From positions 308,426,014 to 308,490,013 of the forward strand of contig NC_081405.1 of assembly GCF_030272615.1 (NCBI RefSeq): a DNA stretch of 64,000 bases. The letters are read 5' to 3'. The translations under genes and the position numbers were made by a program. Positions 48,462-59,012 of this stretch are shown one piece after another. Within the stretch, counting starts at the first letter, position 1. The number at the start of each line of letters is the position of its first letter. Source of the DNA: Cryptomeria japonica (taxonomy: Eukaryota; Streptophyta; Pinopsida; Cupressales; Cupressaceae). The notes beneath the pieces are model-generated. The model worked only from the letters and a program-made list of their open reading frames with translations, ran no database searches and was not told the DNA's origin.

Positions 48462-49814
48462 ACCACTGCATAGTCATCTATCTTGTGTGGGATAAGGTTT
48501 TCTTCAAGCAATCTCTCTTTGATTTCTTACTTTGCGAAAACATCTCTCTCCAAGATTCACTATGTGGGAGAAAGAAGTGCCTTTTTTTCCTTTGTTAATT
48601 GTCATCCCAGTAGGTTTTTGTCATTCACTTCTCATGTCGCGGGATAAGGGAAACACATATGTCCTCTTTGACCTATTTTGACTATCTTATCCCGCCCAAC
48701 TAGCACATGATCGTTTCAACAATGCGGGATAGTGAGGTGCCACTATTTCTTTTGATATGCTTATCTAGGAAGACCAATCTCTTTGGACAAGTAATGCGGG
48801 ATAAGAGGGACCACCTTGTTCATCAAACTTAAGTTATCCTGTGAGGCATTCAACACTCAACCAACATGTTGCAGGATAAGAACAAACATTATGTGCACCA
48901 CAAAATTGTTATCCCACAAGGTCATCCACCTTCAACCAGACATGTTGTAGGATAGAAAGGATCACCTAACCTACACATTATTGACATCCTCTACCACAAC
49001 ACAATTATGACCAACCAGTCGTGTTATTGACAACCCCGATCACATAACCATCATGTTATTGATACTTGTAGACACATAACCATCATGTTATTGACACTTC
49101 TTGTCATAGTACACAATAGCCCTTTGGTCATAGCAATAGCAATAACCTGCATATTATTGACAACTCAGTCATGTGTTATTGACATCTATAGTTACACTTT
49201 TCTTGATTCAAATTGGTTTTCTTGATGCCTTCACAACTGCATTGCCCTTTGTCTTCTTCATCCAATTACTTGTCCTTTTAGAACATTTCAGGCTTGCCTT
49301 CTATATCTTCTTGTGCATATAACATCGTGTGTTATAGGATGTTGCAGTAATAATTATGACCTTGGTCCTCTATCCACCTTTATCAACCTCTATATATACT
49401 GATTTATTGATTTAACTTGCACAATTATACTTCCCAAATACAACACTATATCAACTACTTTGATCTTTCTCTGGGATATTCATCATTGCTGCATCACTTA
49501 ACTTTCCATCCTGATGTCTCTTCATGCTTTTGCATCTCTCTTCCTCTCCATCCAGTTGGTGTCCTGCATGTCTCTCAATTCTAGTGAGTGTGGAGATATC
49601 ACTTGCACATTCTTCTTCAAGTGTTCATGGCATTTATGGCACTTATAATCTCTACATCTTTGTCCATTGCAACATCTCCACTATTGACATCATTCAACTC
49701 TGCTTGCCTACTACATCTTCATCCAGTGAATGTCATGTATGTGTCTCTACAACTTAATCAACTCAACCATGCACACACACACATGTTGACATCAATGATA
49801 ATTTAATGCCAATA
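48462..49814 (-). repeat. 5' LTR of element B, part 2
   Basis: Continues part 1 after element C and aligns with 25300-26626, including further GGGATAAG copies (48487 to about 48955) and the clearer ATAACCATCATGTTATTGAC tandem units (48975-49200). It ends GCCAATA (terminal CA changed), then the TSD GGTGA. Confidence 0.9.
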
Positions 49815-49819
49815 GGTGA

Positions 49820-49868
49820 GGTCTAGGTGAGGATGAAATTTAATGTAGATACATTTTACAATGGTACA
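49820..49868 (-). repeat. Solo LTR A, right remnant
   Basis: The last 49 bp of solo LTR A, split off by element B. It ends CAATGGTACA, comparable with GGACGCTACA of the element D LTR, and is followed by the second CCTAG copy (49869-49873), after which the LINE resumes. Confidence 0.75.
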
Positions 49869-49873
49869 CCTAG

Positions 49874-51629
49874 TTTACTACCTTTCTTTGTTAAATATTT
49901 TTACTTTCATCTCTGATATATTGAACTAATTCAAATAAAATTTCTCTAGATAGACGTAAAATAACACTCTAACACAACTCTGGTTAACTAGGAAATTGTA
50001 TTCCTCCCTAGAAAACTTGGAGGCCTAAGAATAAGAAAATTTTAAATCTTCAACAAAGCCCTACTTAATAAACTAGGATGGAATCTGATTAAGGATAATA
50101 AAGACCAAGGGAGCATAATCAAAGCTATATATATGAAAAATTATGATAAGATATGCCTCCTCACTAATCAATATCTCCCAAAAGGCTCTATCATGTGGAA
50201 CAATATTCTTAAATTAGAACTATTCTCAGAAAAACCATCCAATGGAGGATTGGAGATGATAAATTTACTGAGTTCTTGAGTGATTTTTAGAGGGAAGGTC
50301 TCTCTTTTTCATATAATCAACATTTTAACCATCTTACAAAATTTTTCACCAAAATTAATATTAAGTCTATTCATGGCTATATAAATTATGAAGGAAGACC
50401 CCATTGGAAGATATTTTAGGAGAAAATGAGGGGAAATTTTAAGGAAATAAATGATAGATATTAGTTTCTATACAACTCTTCTCAACTAATTTAGCAACAC
50501 ATCAAAGACATTACCTCATGTTCTCCTTCAAAGAAGGATTATTGCATTGGACAACTAATTATTCAAGAAGCTTCTCTATGAGATTCACTTATGTCTTGTA
50601 GAATCAGATAATCAATTTCCTAATTTTATTTGAATCTTGATCTAAAACCCTCATTTAATCTCTACGAACGACCACTTTAGGTGGATAGTGGCCCATAATA
50701 AGATCCCAACTATAGATAATCTACAAAAATAAGGTTTCCAAATCATTATTAGAAGTAGTTTATGTTATGAAGCTAAATTTACCATATATCATTAGATAAT
50801 ACATTGGTCCTAATCAAGAGAAGTCTCATCTAATATTATCCAATGTATCGCTTATCATTTTATTTTTCCTATTTCTATGAGAGATTTTATGACTAGTTGG
50901 TTTTATAACCCCCATTTCCCACATAACATAACATATAATTTATATCAATTTCACCCTTTATGGTCTAGGGAATCTACAATGAAATAAACAACCATATATT
51001 CAATGATCAAAATAATAATAGTCAATAGCTATTTTTAGCAAGAAAAAAAACATAAAGGAGTATATAAACTCTAGATATCATAGATACTTAAAAAATCTTC
51101 CTTCGTAACAAAATCTATGGATAAAATAGAATTGAGGAATTATTCATGATCTATCTAGTATCCACTAGATAAAAAAAATCAAAATAAATAACTTCACTTA
51201 GACTATCTCGAAGGTTGGATGGATCAAAACAAAAATTGATCTTCCAAAAGGAAACCTAGTGAGATAGCCTTTAGGTGGATTTAATAGAAATGATATATGA
51301 ACATTATTGGAGGTTTTTGCTAAAATCCATACCGTGACCTCCAATAATTGGGCTAAAGTTACAATGGCTTGGTGGGGAATTAGAATATTGAAAGTTGGGG
51401 GGAACACCAAATTTAAGTAAACGAAGATTAAAAAATTGTCATCCAAATATTAAAATGAGAAGTCTTCCCTCCCTAGAGATTAAGAGACATATTAGAAAAT
51501 AAAATAATTTAAGGGGTTTCAAGAAATTCAAAATCATCATATATATGGCGAAGGTAACTCGATTGTACATGTGATTTGTTAATGGGGCTTCAACTATAGA
51601 GTTTGGACATACCTATCTTATGATAATTG
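49874..51629 (+). mobile_element. LINE fragment 5: C-terminal region (degraded)
   Basis: Right after CCTAG the frames read VYYLSLLNIF and, further on, LPRKLGGLRIRKF, IFNKALLNKLGWNLIKDNKD and YLPKGSIMWNNILKLELF, then RKTIQWRIGDDKFTEF. These are the conserved LINE segments that follow the RT and precede the zf-RVT region. Past about 50900 similarity fades; 51198-51620 has no firm domain call, and the true 3' end of the LINE could lie anywhere there. The sequence meets Copia-3 at the ATAAT target site. Confidence 0.8.
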
Positions 51630-52606
51630 TTGTCATATGTGTAGAGTATGATGACATGACAGTTTTGTATGCTGTCATTGATGTCAATATGCTGATGTAT
51701 GAACTAATATATAGAAGTAAGCAAACTGGCAAGAGAATCGGTATGATGGTATGAAGTGAACCGGTATGATGATGTGAACTGGTATATGTGAAAAGGTGAA
51801 CCGGTATATGCAGAAAGTGAAGCGATATGTGAACCGGTATGTGGATTTGCCTTAGCATTGAGTGTTGTTATCAGATTAGTGTATTACCTATTGACTTCTA
51901 ATCATTTCAATAGTTGGAAAATCCCTTTACTGGGTAGCTTTAATTGGCTTTTTGTAAATCCTTTAATAGGGTGACTCAAAATCATTGAGTTCTTCAAATC
52001 CTCTTGCGAGATAATCTTTAACAGGGTTCTAACCTTTAACTAGGTATTCAGCCATCCCTTAACTGGGTGATCCCTAGCAGGATCGGTTCCTAGTAGAACT
52101 TGTTGTAAAGTCATTAACCAGACCAAGCTCCTAACAGAGTGGACTTCAGAAGAGTTCAAGAACAACTTGTGGGTATTCATCCCCATTGTGGTTTTTCCCA
52201 ATTGGGTTTCCGCGTGAAAAATGACTGTGTCATGTGTGATGCTTTTTCATGTGATGCTTTAGTGTTTTCTGTTAAGCGGTAATGCATGCTGATCCAGTGG
52301 TCATTATATTTCTGATGTATTACTTGTTTAAGAATATGGGTGAAGTGGAAATGGAATATTAGGTTTTAAGCATATGGGTGAAGTGGAAATGAGATATTAG
52401 TTTTTGTGAAGATCTAGGTGTTTCCGGTTTATGACTTTCACAGTCTCATTGTGTTTTACTGGTAGTGCCGTGATTTAGATTGGTGATGCAGTTTACCAGT
52501 TAGTGCAGTCTTCACAGTTTAAGTTGTTGAGAAATTTTTTGTTCATACTGATTCACCCCCACCTCTCAGTATCTATTGAGTATTTACTATTCATCATTAT
52601 TCATCA
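51630..52606 (+). repeat. 5' LTR of Copia-3 (internally deleted)
   Basis: Starts TGTTGTCATATGTG and ends TTATTCATCA. It contains GAACCGGTATATG-type repeats (51735-51845) and the TTTAACAGGGT motif series (51920-52150). Relative to the 3' LTR, about 510 bp are missing at about 51848, between the CCGGTAT repeats and TTGCCTTAGCATTGAG. Confidence 0.92.
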
Positions 52607-52620
52607 ATTGGTATCAGAGC
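52607..52620 (+). other. Primer-binding site of Copia-3
   Basis: ATTGGTATCAGAGC follows the 5' LTR and contains the canonical plant Copia site for initiator methionine tRNA without mismatch. Confidence 0.92.
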
Positions 52621-52678
52621 GGTTCTCCAGGTCCTCTGTGTTGTAAGCTTAACCGCTTGAGAAAAAGATCCTATTCTA

Positions 52679-53690
52679 ATGATGAAGAGGGAAGGTCCTA
52701 AGTTAAACAAAGATAACTTTAAGATATGGAAAGATAGAATGAATATTTACATTAAAAGCATGTGTTCTCAACACTGAAACTATGTTGAGAATACTTATGT
52801 TGTTCCTACCAGTACTCTCACCGATGATCAAAGAAGAGAAATTTAGGAGAATGGGAAAGTTATGGAAGCTCTTATCGGCAGTCTATTTGATGTTGAGTTT
52901 ATAGATGTTCAGGACAAAGACAATCCCAAGGATGTATGGGATACTCTGGAGTCTATCTATGGTGGTGATGTGCATGTGAAGCAAGCTAAGGAAGAAATCC
53001 TTAGGGGAAAGTTTGAAGACATGCGGATGGTTGAAGGAGAAACCATTCAATAATATGGGATAAGAATTAAAACTATTGTTGGAGACATCAAGAGTGCAGG
53101 AGGAACAATGGATGATTCTACCATTGTTAGCAAAGTTTTGAGAACCTTATTACCGGTCTATGCAATAAGGGTTGCCGCTATTCAGGAGTTGAGATCTATT
53201 GACAAGACAAAGGTGTCCCTTGACTCTATTATTGCTAAGTTGACTGCATATGAGCTAAGCAGTTATGATGGTAGTGTTCAGAAGACTGATTCAACCTTTA
53301 AAGCATCCGTTGTACTATCTAGAAAGGGTAAAGAAGCTAGTACCAGCTGCGAACCTAGACAAAGTAGAGATATGGACGATGAGGAGATCTTGATGGAATT
53401 TAAAGATCTTCTTGCCAAGAGACTTCATAAGGAAACTGGAAAATATAGAGGTAAGCTCCCTTTGAAATGCTTTCCTTTCAATAGGATAGGACACATTGCT
53501 ATCAACTATCCTAATAGTGATAATAAGGACAAACCAGAGAGGTTCAAAAAGTTCAAAGGAGGAAATAGGAGAAATTGTCTTGTTGTAGCTGATGAAGGTG
53601 TCACTGATGATGAATCAGAAGATGAAGAAAGTGAAGACATAGTATTTGTAGCTGTTAAGGAAGGTGTATCAGACCAAAAGGCTCTTGTCT
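52679..53690 (+). pseudogene. gag: Copia-3 gag, a few stops
   Basis: ATGs at 52679 and 52682 are in frame; the product begins MMKREGPKLNKDNFKIWKDR (capsid opening). WDTLESIYGGD follows at about 52950, and KVLRTLLPVYAIRVAAIQEL at about 53130. In-frame stops at about 52778, 52843 and 53053 break it. The zinc knuckle is damaged: CFPFNRIGHIAINY has lost the second and last Cys. An acidic segment (DDESEDEESED) precedes the protease. Gag and the first part of pol share one frame. Confidence 0.88.
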
Positions 53691-56600
53691 CCCACTTTGA
53701 TAATTCTAATAAGTGGATTATTGACAGTGGTTGCTCTCACCACATGACTGGTGAATGGAGAAAGTTTCTGTCTCTAGAAGAGTATGATGGAGGTGTAGTT
53801 TGATTTGGTTATGATGCACCCTATATGGTAAAAGGCAAAGGGTCCATCTCTCTAAATGGAAAAAGAAGTGCTAATAATGTGTATAGGGTAGAAGGTCTTA
53901 GGCATAACCTTTTGAGTGTTGCTCAGCTGAATGATAAAGGGCTCACTCTAGAATTCAAAGATGGAGTATGCAAAATAAAAGGAAGGAGTGGTGAATTCAT
54001 GGCCACCGGTATGCAGACCAAAGGAAACTTATTTCAGTTGAATACAAATATCAGTCAATGTCTAATGGCTAAGTTTGATGATAGTTGTATATGGCATAGG
54101 AGACTCTGCCATGTAAATTTTGATAATATTGTGAAAGCCAATAAGATCAAGGCAGTTAGAGGATTGTCTGTGCTGGACAAACTGGAGAATCCTTTGTGCA
54201 GAGAATGTCAACTAGGGAAAATGTCTTCCTCAACCTTCAAAGGTAAATCTTTCACAACAGATAATTTACTTGATCTTGTGCATACTGATTTGTGTAGTCC
54301 TATGAAAACTAGGAGTGTTCAGGGAGAGGTATTTTATGATTCTTACTAATGATTGATCAAGAATGATGTGGCTCACATTCTTGAAAGACAAGTTTGAAGC
54401 TTTTGAAAAGTTTAAAGCCTTCAAAGAGCTAGTTGAAAAGGAAAGCGGTAACAGGATCAAATGCCTAAGAACTGATCAAGGAGGAGAGTTCACTTCTGGA
54501 GAAAATTTCAATAAGTACTGTGAAGAGAACGACATCAAGAGGTAACTATCTACCCCACAGACTCCACAATAGAATGGCCTAGTAGAGAGGAACAACCGGA
54601 CTATAGTTGAAGCAGCCAAACCAATGTTGATTCAAGGGAAGGTTGCTCACACTTTTTGGAGAGAAGCAGTGAGCACTGGAGTTTGCACCATGAATCGAGT
54701 ACTCATCAAGAAAGGTAAGGATAAAAATCCTTATGAGTATTGGATTGGTAAAACTCCAGTGGTAAGCTACTTTAGAGTGTTTGGTAGCAAATGTTATATC
54801 AAGAGGAGTGAACACCAGAGTAAGTTTGATGCAAAATGTGATGAGGGAATATTCCTAGGGTATTCCACCAAGAGCAAAGCTCTTAAGTGTTTTAACAATA
54901 GGACTCAGAGAATTGTTGAAATTATCAATGTAAGAGTTGATGAAACTTCTAAGAAATCTGAGGAAATCGACATTGAGCAAGCGGTAGATGAACTAGTTGT
55001 AACCTTTTGGGAATGGTTTGCAAAACAACCAAATACAAGCAACAGTACTCCTACAATGGTAGATGCTGATGTAGATGAAGATGAGGATGAAGAGGAAAAG
55101 CAAGAGGAATCAGCCAAGATCATTCCTAGGTATGTAAAGCTGCATCATGATCCAAAGAAGATCATAGGGGATAAGGATGCAATAATTATTACAAGAAGAA
55201 AGGTCAGAGAAAATTCTTGCATGATTTCTGAATTTGAGCCTAAAACATTTAAGGAGGCACATAAAGATGAAGAGTGGATTAAGGCTATGGAAGAGGAACT
55301 TGACCAGATAGAAAAGAATGGTACATGGTCTTTGGTACCCATACTTGAGCACAAAAATGTTATTGGCACCAAATGGATTTTTAGAAACAAGTTGAATGAA
55401 GATGGCACAGTGGTAAGAAACAAAGCAAGATTGGTATGTAAGGGATATGCTCAAGAAGAAGGAGAAGACTATAGAGAAACCTTTTCTCCGGTAGCTAGAT
55501 TGGAAGGAGTTAGAATGCTACTTGCATGTGCATCCTTTAAGGGATTCAAAGTGTATCAGTTGGATGTAAAATCTGCATTCCTGAATGGAATACTTGAAGA
55601 GGAAGTGTATATAGAGCAACCAGATGGGTTTTCCCTATCCAAAGACAATGATATGGTGTGTAGGCTACATAAAGCCTTGTATGGATTAAAGCAAGCACCT
55701 AGAGCATGGTATGAATGCTTACACTCACATCTTGTGAATATTGGTTTTGAAAGAACAAGTGAAGATAAAAATATCTATCTAAAGTCAGAAGGAGATCAGA
55801 TTCTAATCTATAAAGTGTTTGTCGATGACATAATTTTTGGTGGAGATGACAAGATGAGTCATGCATTTTCAGATGAGATGAAGATGGAATTTGAGATGTC
55901 ACTGATTGGAGAGATTAAGTTCTTCATTGGACTACAGATTCAACAAATGAAAGATGGTATCTTTATCACTCAATCCAAGTATGTCAAAGAGGTGTTGAAG
56001 ACCTTTGGCATGGAAGAAAGAAAACCTGTTGGTACATCGATGATGACCAGTTGTAAATTGTCAAAAGAAGATGACTTAGTGTTGGTGAATGAGAAATATT
56101 ACCGGTCAATGATTGGTAAGTTGCACTATGTAGTACATAATAGACCGGACATAGCACATGTAGTGGGCATTGCTACACATTTTCAGAAAAGTCCAAGAGA
56201 ATCCCACTTGGTAGCAGTCAAGCAGATTCTTAGATATCTAAAGAGAACTATAGATTATGGATTGTGGTATCCATACAGTAATGATTTCAATCTCAAAGTG
56301 TTTACCGATGCCGATTGGACTGGTAATGTGGATGACCAAAAGAGCACAACTGGTGATGCATTCTTTCTCAGTGGTAGATTAGTCTCATGGATGAGTAAGA
56401 AGCAGAGTTGTATCTCTCAGTTCACAATAGAAGCAGAATGTGTAGCAGCATTTATGAACTGCACTCAGACAATTTGGATGAAGCATGTATTAAGTGGTTT
56501 CAAAGTCCCTGTATCTGAACCAGTGAGTATATTTTGTGACAACACAAGTGCAATTAATATTACCAAGAATCCGGTATTGTGTGCTAGAACCAAGCACTTT

Positions 56601-56735
56601 GAGCTCAAGTATCATTTCTTGAGGGAGAAAGTTCAGAACAAAGAGGTTGTATTGGAACATGTTTCCAGTAAAGAGTAGTTAGTAGACATATTCACTAAGC
56701 CTCTACCGAAGGCTACATTTACCTATTTAAGAGGT
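53691..56735 (+). pseudogene. pol: Copia-3 pol: protease, integrase, RT and RNase H
   Basis: Protease: WIIDSGCSHHMTG near 53715. Pre-integrase: CIWHRRLCHVNFDNIVKANK and CRECQLGKMSS (HHCC zinc finger, about 54088-54220). Integrase core starts with LLDLVHTDLCSPMKTRSVQG. A frameshift near 54330 moves coding to another frame, and TAA and TAG stops at about 54543 and 54571 fall at the start of the third catalytic region (NGLVERN). From 54624 a 684-codon stretch is open: integrase end, RT (RNKARLVCKGYAQEEGEDYR, QLDVKSAFLNGILEEEVYIE; catalytic box FVDDIIFGG instead of YVDD) and RNase H (VFTDADWTGNVDDQKSTTGD, IFCDNTSAINITKNPV). A TAG at 56676 precedes the usual LVDIFTKPLP end. Confidence 0.93.
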
Positions 56736-56907
56736 GAATTAGGGGTGCTTCCCCTTCAATAGGTGAACTAAAGGTATGTGCTCCACATGAGTCAGGTATT
56801 GCATTAACAAATATTTTTCAGGATTGATGTGTTGAAGGATGCTACTCCTTAGGGGGAGCAACATAGTAGATCATGGATGTTTATGCCTCCACTTTGGCAT
56901 TGTTGTC

Positions 56908-57037
56908 AAAGGGGGAGAAGATGCGAAGCAGAGAAGATATCTACAGTATTGAAGACAAATAATATGGAAGAGATCGGGAGAAGATGTGAAGATGTAGAGA
57001 TATCTTTGTATATTGCGATCAATTCCAAAGGGGGAGA
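56908..57037 (+). promoter_or_regulatory. Copia-3 duplicated polypurine tracts
   Basis: TTGTCAAAGGGGGAGAAG (56903-56920) and CCAAAGGGGGAGA (57025-57037), the latter directly before the 3' LTR. The spacing is about 120 bp. Confidence 0.8.
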
Positions 57038-57038
57038 T

Positions 57039-58525
57039 TGTTGGCATATGTGCAGAGCATGATGACATGACAGTTTTGTATGTTGTCATTGATGTCAATA
57101 TGCTAAAGTATGAACCAGTATATTGAAGTAAGCAAAGTGGCAAGAGAACCGGTATGATGATGTGAACCGGTATATGTGAAAAGGTGAACTGGTATATGCA
57201 GAAAGTGAACCGATACATGAACTGGTATATGGAAAGTTTGTATCGGGGTTTCTGGTTGATGCATTCTAAGTCTGTGTGATTCAACCAATGACATCCTGTG
57301 ATGAGTTAGGATTAAAATGAAGATGAGATCGCGTCGCCACATCAGTCTTGTGCATGTGAAGAATCTTCTTGAGGATCTTGCATGAAGAAGATTGATTCTA
57401 TCCACCTTGGGAATGTGCAAAATCTCAGTAAACAATGGAGAGCGCATGATGGGTTATCAACTTCCAAAAGCAGTGAAGAACGGATGATGGAGAATGTCTT
57501 CAGAGTTGTTCAAGATTGTTTTACACTATGCAATGTGACTAATTCTTTAGGATTGGACCGACTGTATTGATAACCTAGATGCTTAGGGTTTAGGGTTTAT
57601 GTTACCGACCTATTTTTTGTCTATAAGGTCGATGATGATTTGCATTGTGAAGTTGTTGGAAAATGTTATGTGAGTATCCAAGTGAAATGATACTTGATTC
57701 TTGCTAGACCGGGGCAGTGAGTAGAGATTTGCAGAGTGTGATTGCAAAAGAATAAGAACTAAAGTGAATCTGCCTTAGCATTGAGTGCTATTATCAGATC
57801 AGTGTATTACCTGTTGACTTCTAATCATTTCAATAGTTGGAAAATCCCTTTACTGGGTAGCTTTAACAGGCTTTTTGTAAATCCTTTAACAGGGTGACTT
57901 AAAATCATTGAGTTCTTCAAATCCTCTTGCGAGGTAACCTTTAACAAGGTTCTAACCTTTAACTAGGTATTCAGCCATCCCTTAGGGTGATCCCTAGCAG
58001 GATCGGCACCTAGCAGAACCTATTGTAAAATTTTTAACTGGAGTAGGCTCCTAATAGAGTGGATTTAAGAAGAGTTCAAGAACAACTTGTGGGTATTCAT
58101 CCCCAATGTGGTTTTTCCCAGTTGTGTTTCCACGTGAAAAATGACTATGTTATGTGTGATGCTTTTTCATATGATGCTTTAGTGTTTTCTGTTAAGCGGT
58201 AATGCATGCTGATCCAGTGGTCATTATATTTTTGATGTATTACTTGTTTAAGCATATGGGTGAAGTGGAAATGGAATATTAGGTTTTAAGCATATGGGTG
58301 AAGTGGAAATGAGATATTAGTTTTTGTGAATATCTAAGTGTTACCAGTTTATGACTTTCATAGTCTCATTGTGTTTTACTGGTAGTGCCCTGATTTAGAT
58401 CGGTGATGCAGTTTACCAGTTAGTGCAGTCTTCACAGTTTAAGTTGTTGAGAAAGTATTTGTTCATACTGATTCACCCCCCCTCTTAGTATCTGTTGAGT
58501 ATTTACTATTCATCATTATTCATCA
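57039..58525 (+). repeat. 3' LTR of Copia-3
   Basis: Starts TGTTGGCATATGTG and ends TTATTCATCA, 1487 bp. It includes the GAACCGGTATATG repeats (57112-57232), a segment missing from the 5' LTR (about 57233-57767) that carries TTAGGGTTTAGGGTTTA at 57582-57598, and the TTTAACAGGGT motif series (57845-58055). TSD ATAAT follows. Confidence 0.93.
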
Positions 58526-58530
58526 ATAAT

Positions 58531-59012
58531 CTCCTCCAAAAAGTAAAAGATACTCTCACAAATGAAAGGCTATATGATAATAAATTTGAAAAGGAAAAAT
58601 GACAGCTTGACTACTAGGTTAAAGACCATAATGAAAAGTTACATGGAATGAGAGATTGGAATGGTGAAGACATAATAGGTGGCCTTATTTCACTGATAAA
58701 TAAACTTAAAAGGTAGAAAATTAGAAGGGATTGTGATATATAGATGCGTGAAAGAAAAAAATGAAAGGAAAAACAAGATTTACTTAATACAAGTTAGGAG
58801 GCCAAAAAGGAGTCAAAGTACATTTATTTTAACTTTGAGGAATCTCTAAGAGAGGACTACTTGAAATGTGTAATCCTCTCACTTTGTGGAAATGTCCTAA
58901 ATGTTAAATCCTATAATGACTTGTTCATCATCACCATTTGGAAAGAGGAGAAAGTAATAAATGGCATTTGCCACGTAATGAATGAAAGGAGGATGAAGCC
59001 ATACTAATAAGA
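58531..59012 (+). pseudogene. Decayed charged coding-like fragment, unknown
   Basis: Across stops one frame reads LLQKVKDTLTNERLYDNKFE, VKDHNEKLHGMRDWNGEDII and GGLISLINKLKR, then FNFEESLREDYLKCVILSLC and SYNDLFIITIWKEEKVINGI. It is rich in Lys/Glu and heptad-like. It does not match the RNase H expected at the end of the LINE. It may be a fragment of another retroelement ORF. Confidence 0.4.

Larger units (their letters stand above)
23125..49814 (-). mobile_element. Element B: large Copia-like LTR element with gag only (carries nested C, D, E)
   Basis: Two LTRs of about 3.5 kb (23125-26626; 30263-32421 joined to 48462-49814) flank a 3.6-kb internal region. The exact TSD GGTGA is at 23120-23124 and 49815-49819. 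On the minus strand a primer site resembling TTGGTATCAGAGC follows the right LTR and a polypurine tract precedes the left LTR. The interior codes only for gag-like protein; no protease, integrase, RT or RNase H motif was found. Element C lies inside its right (5') LTR. Confidence 0.9.
51630..58525 (+). mobile_element. Copia-3: full-length Ty1/Copia retrotransposon, mostly intact
   Basis: Exact TSD ATAAT at 51625-51629 and 58526-58530. LTRs at 51630-52606 (977 bp) and 57039-58525 (1487 bp); the 5' copy lacks about 510 bp. Between them are a perfect primer site, gag, protease, integrase, RT, RNase H and two polypurine tracts. Only a handful of stops and one frameshift interrupt the polyprotein, so this is the best-preserved autonomous-type element here. 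Solo LTR E is from the same family. Confidence 0.94.
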
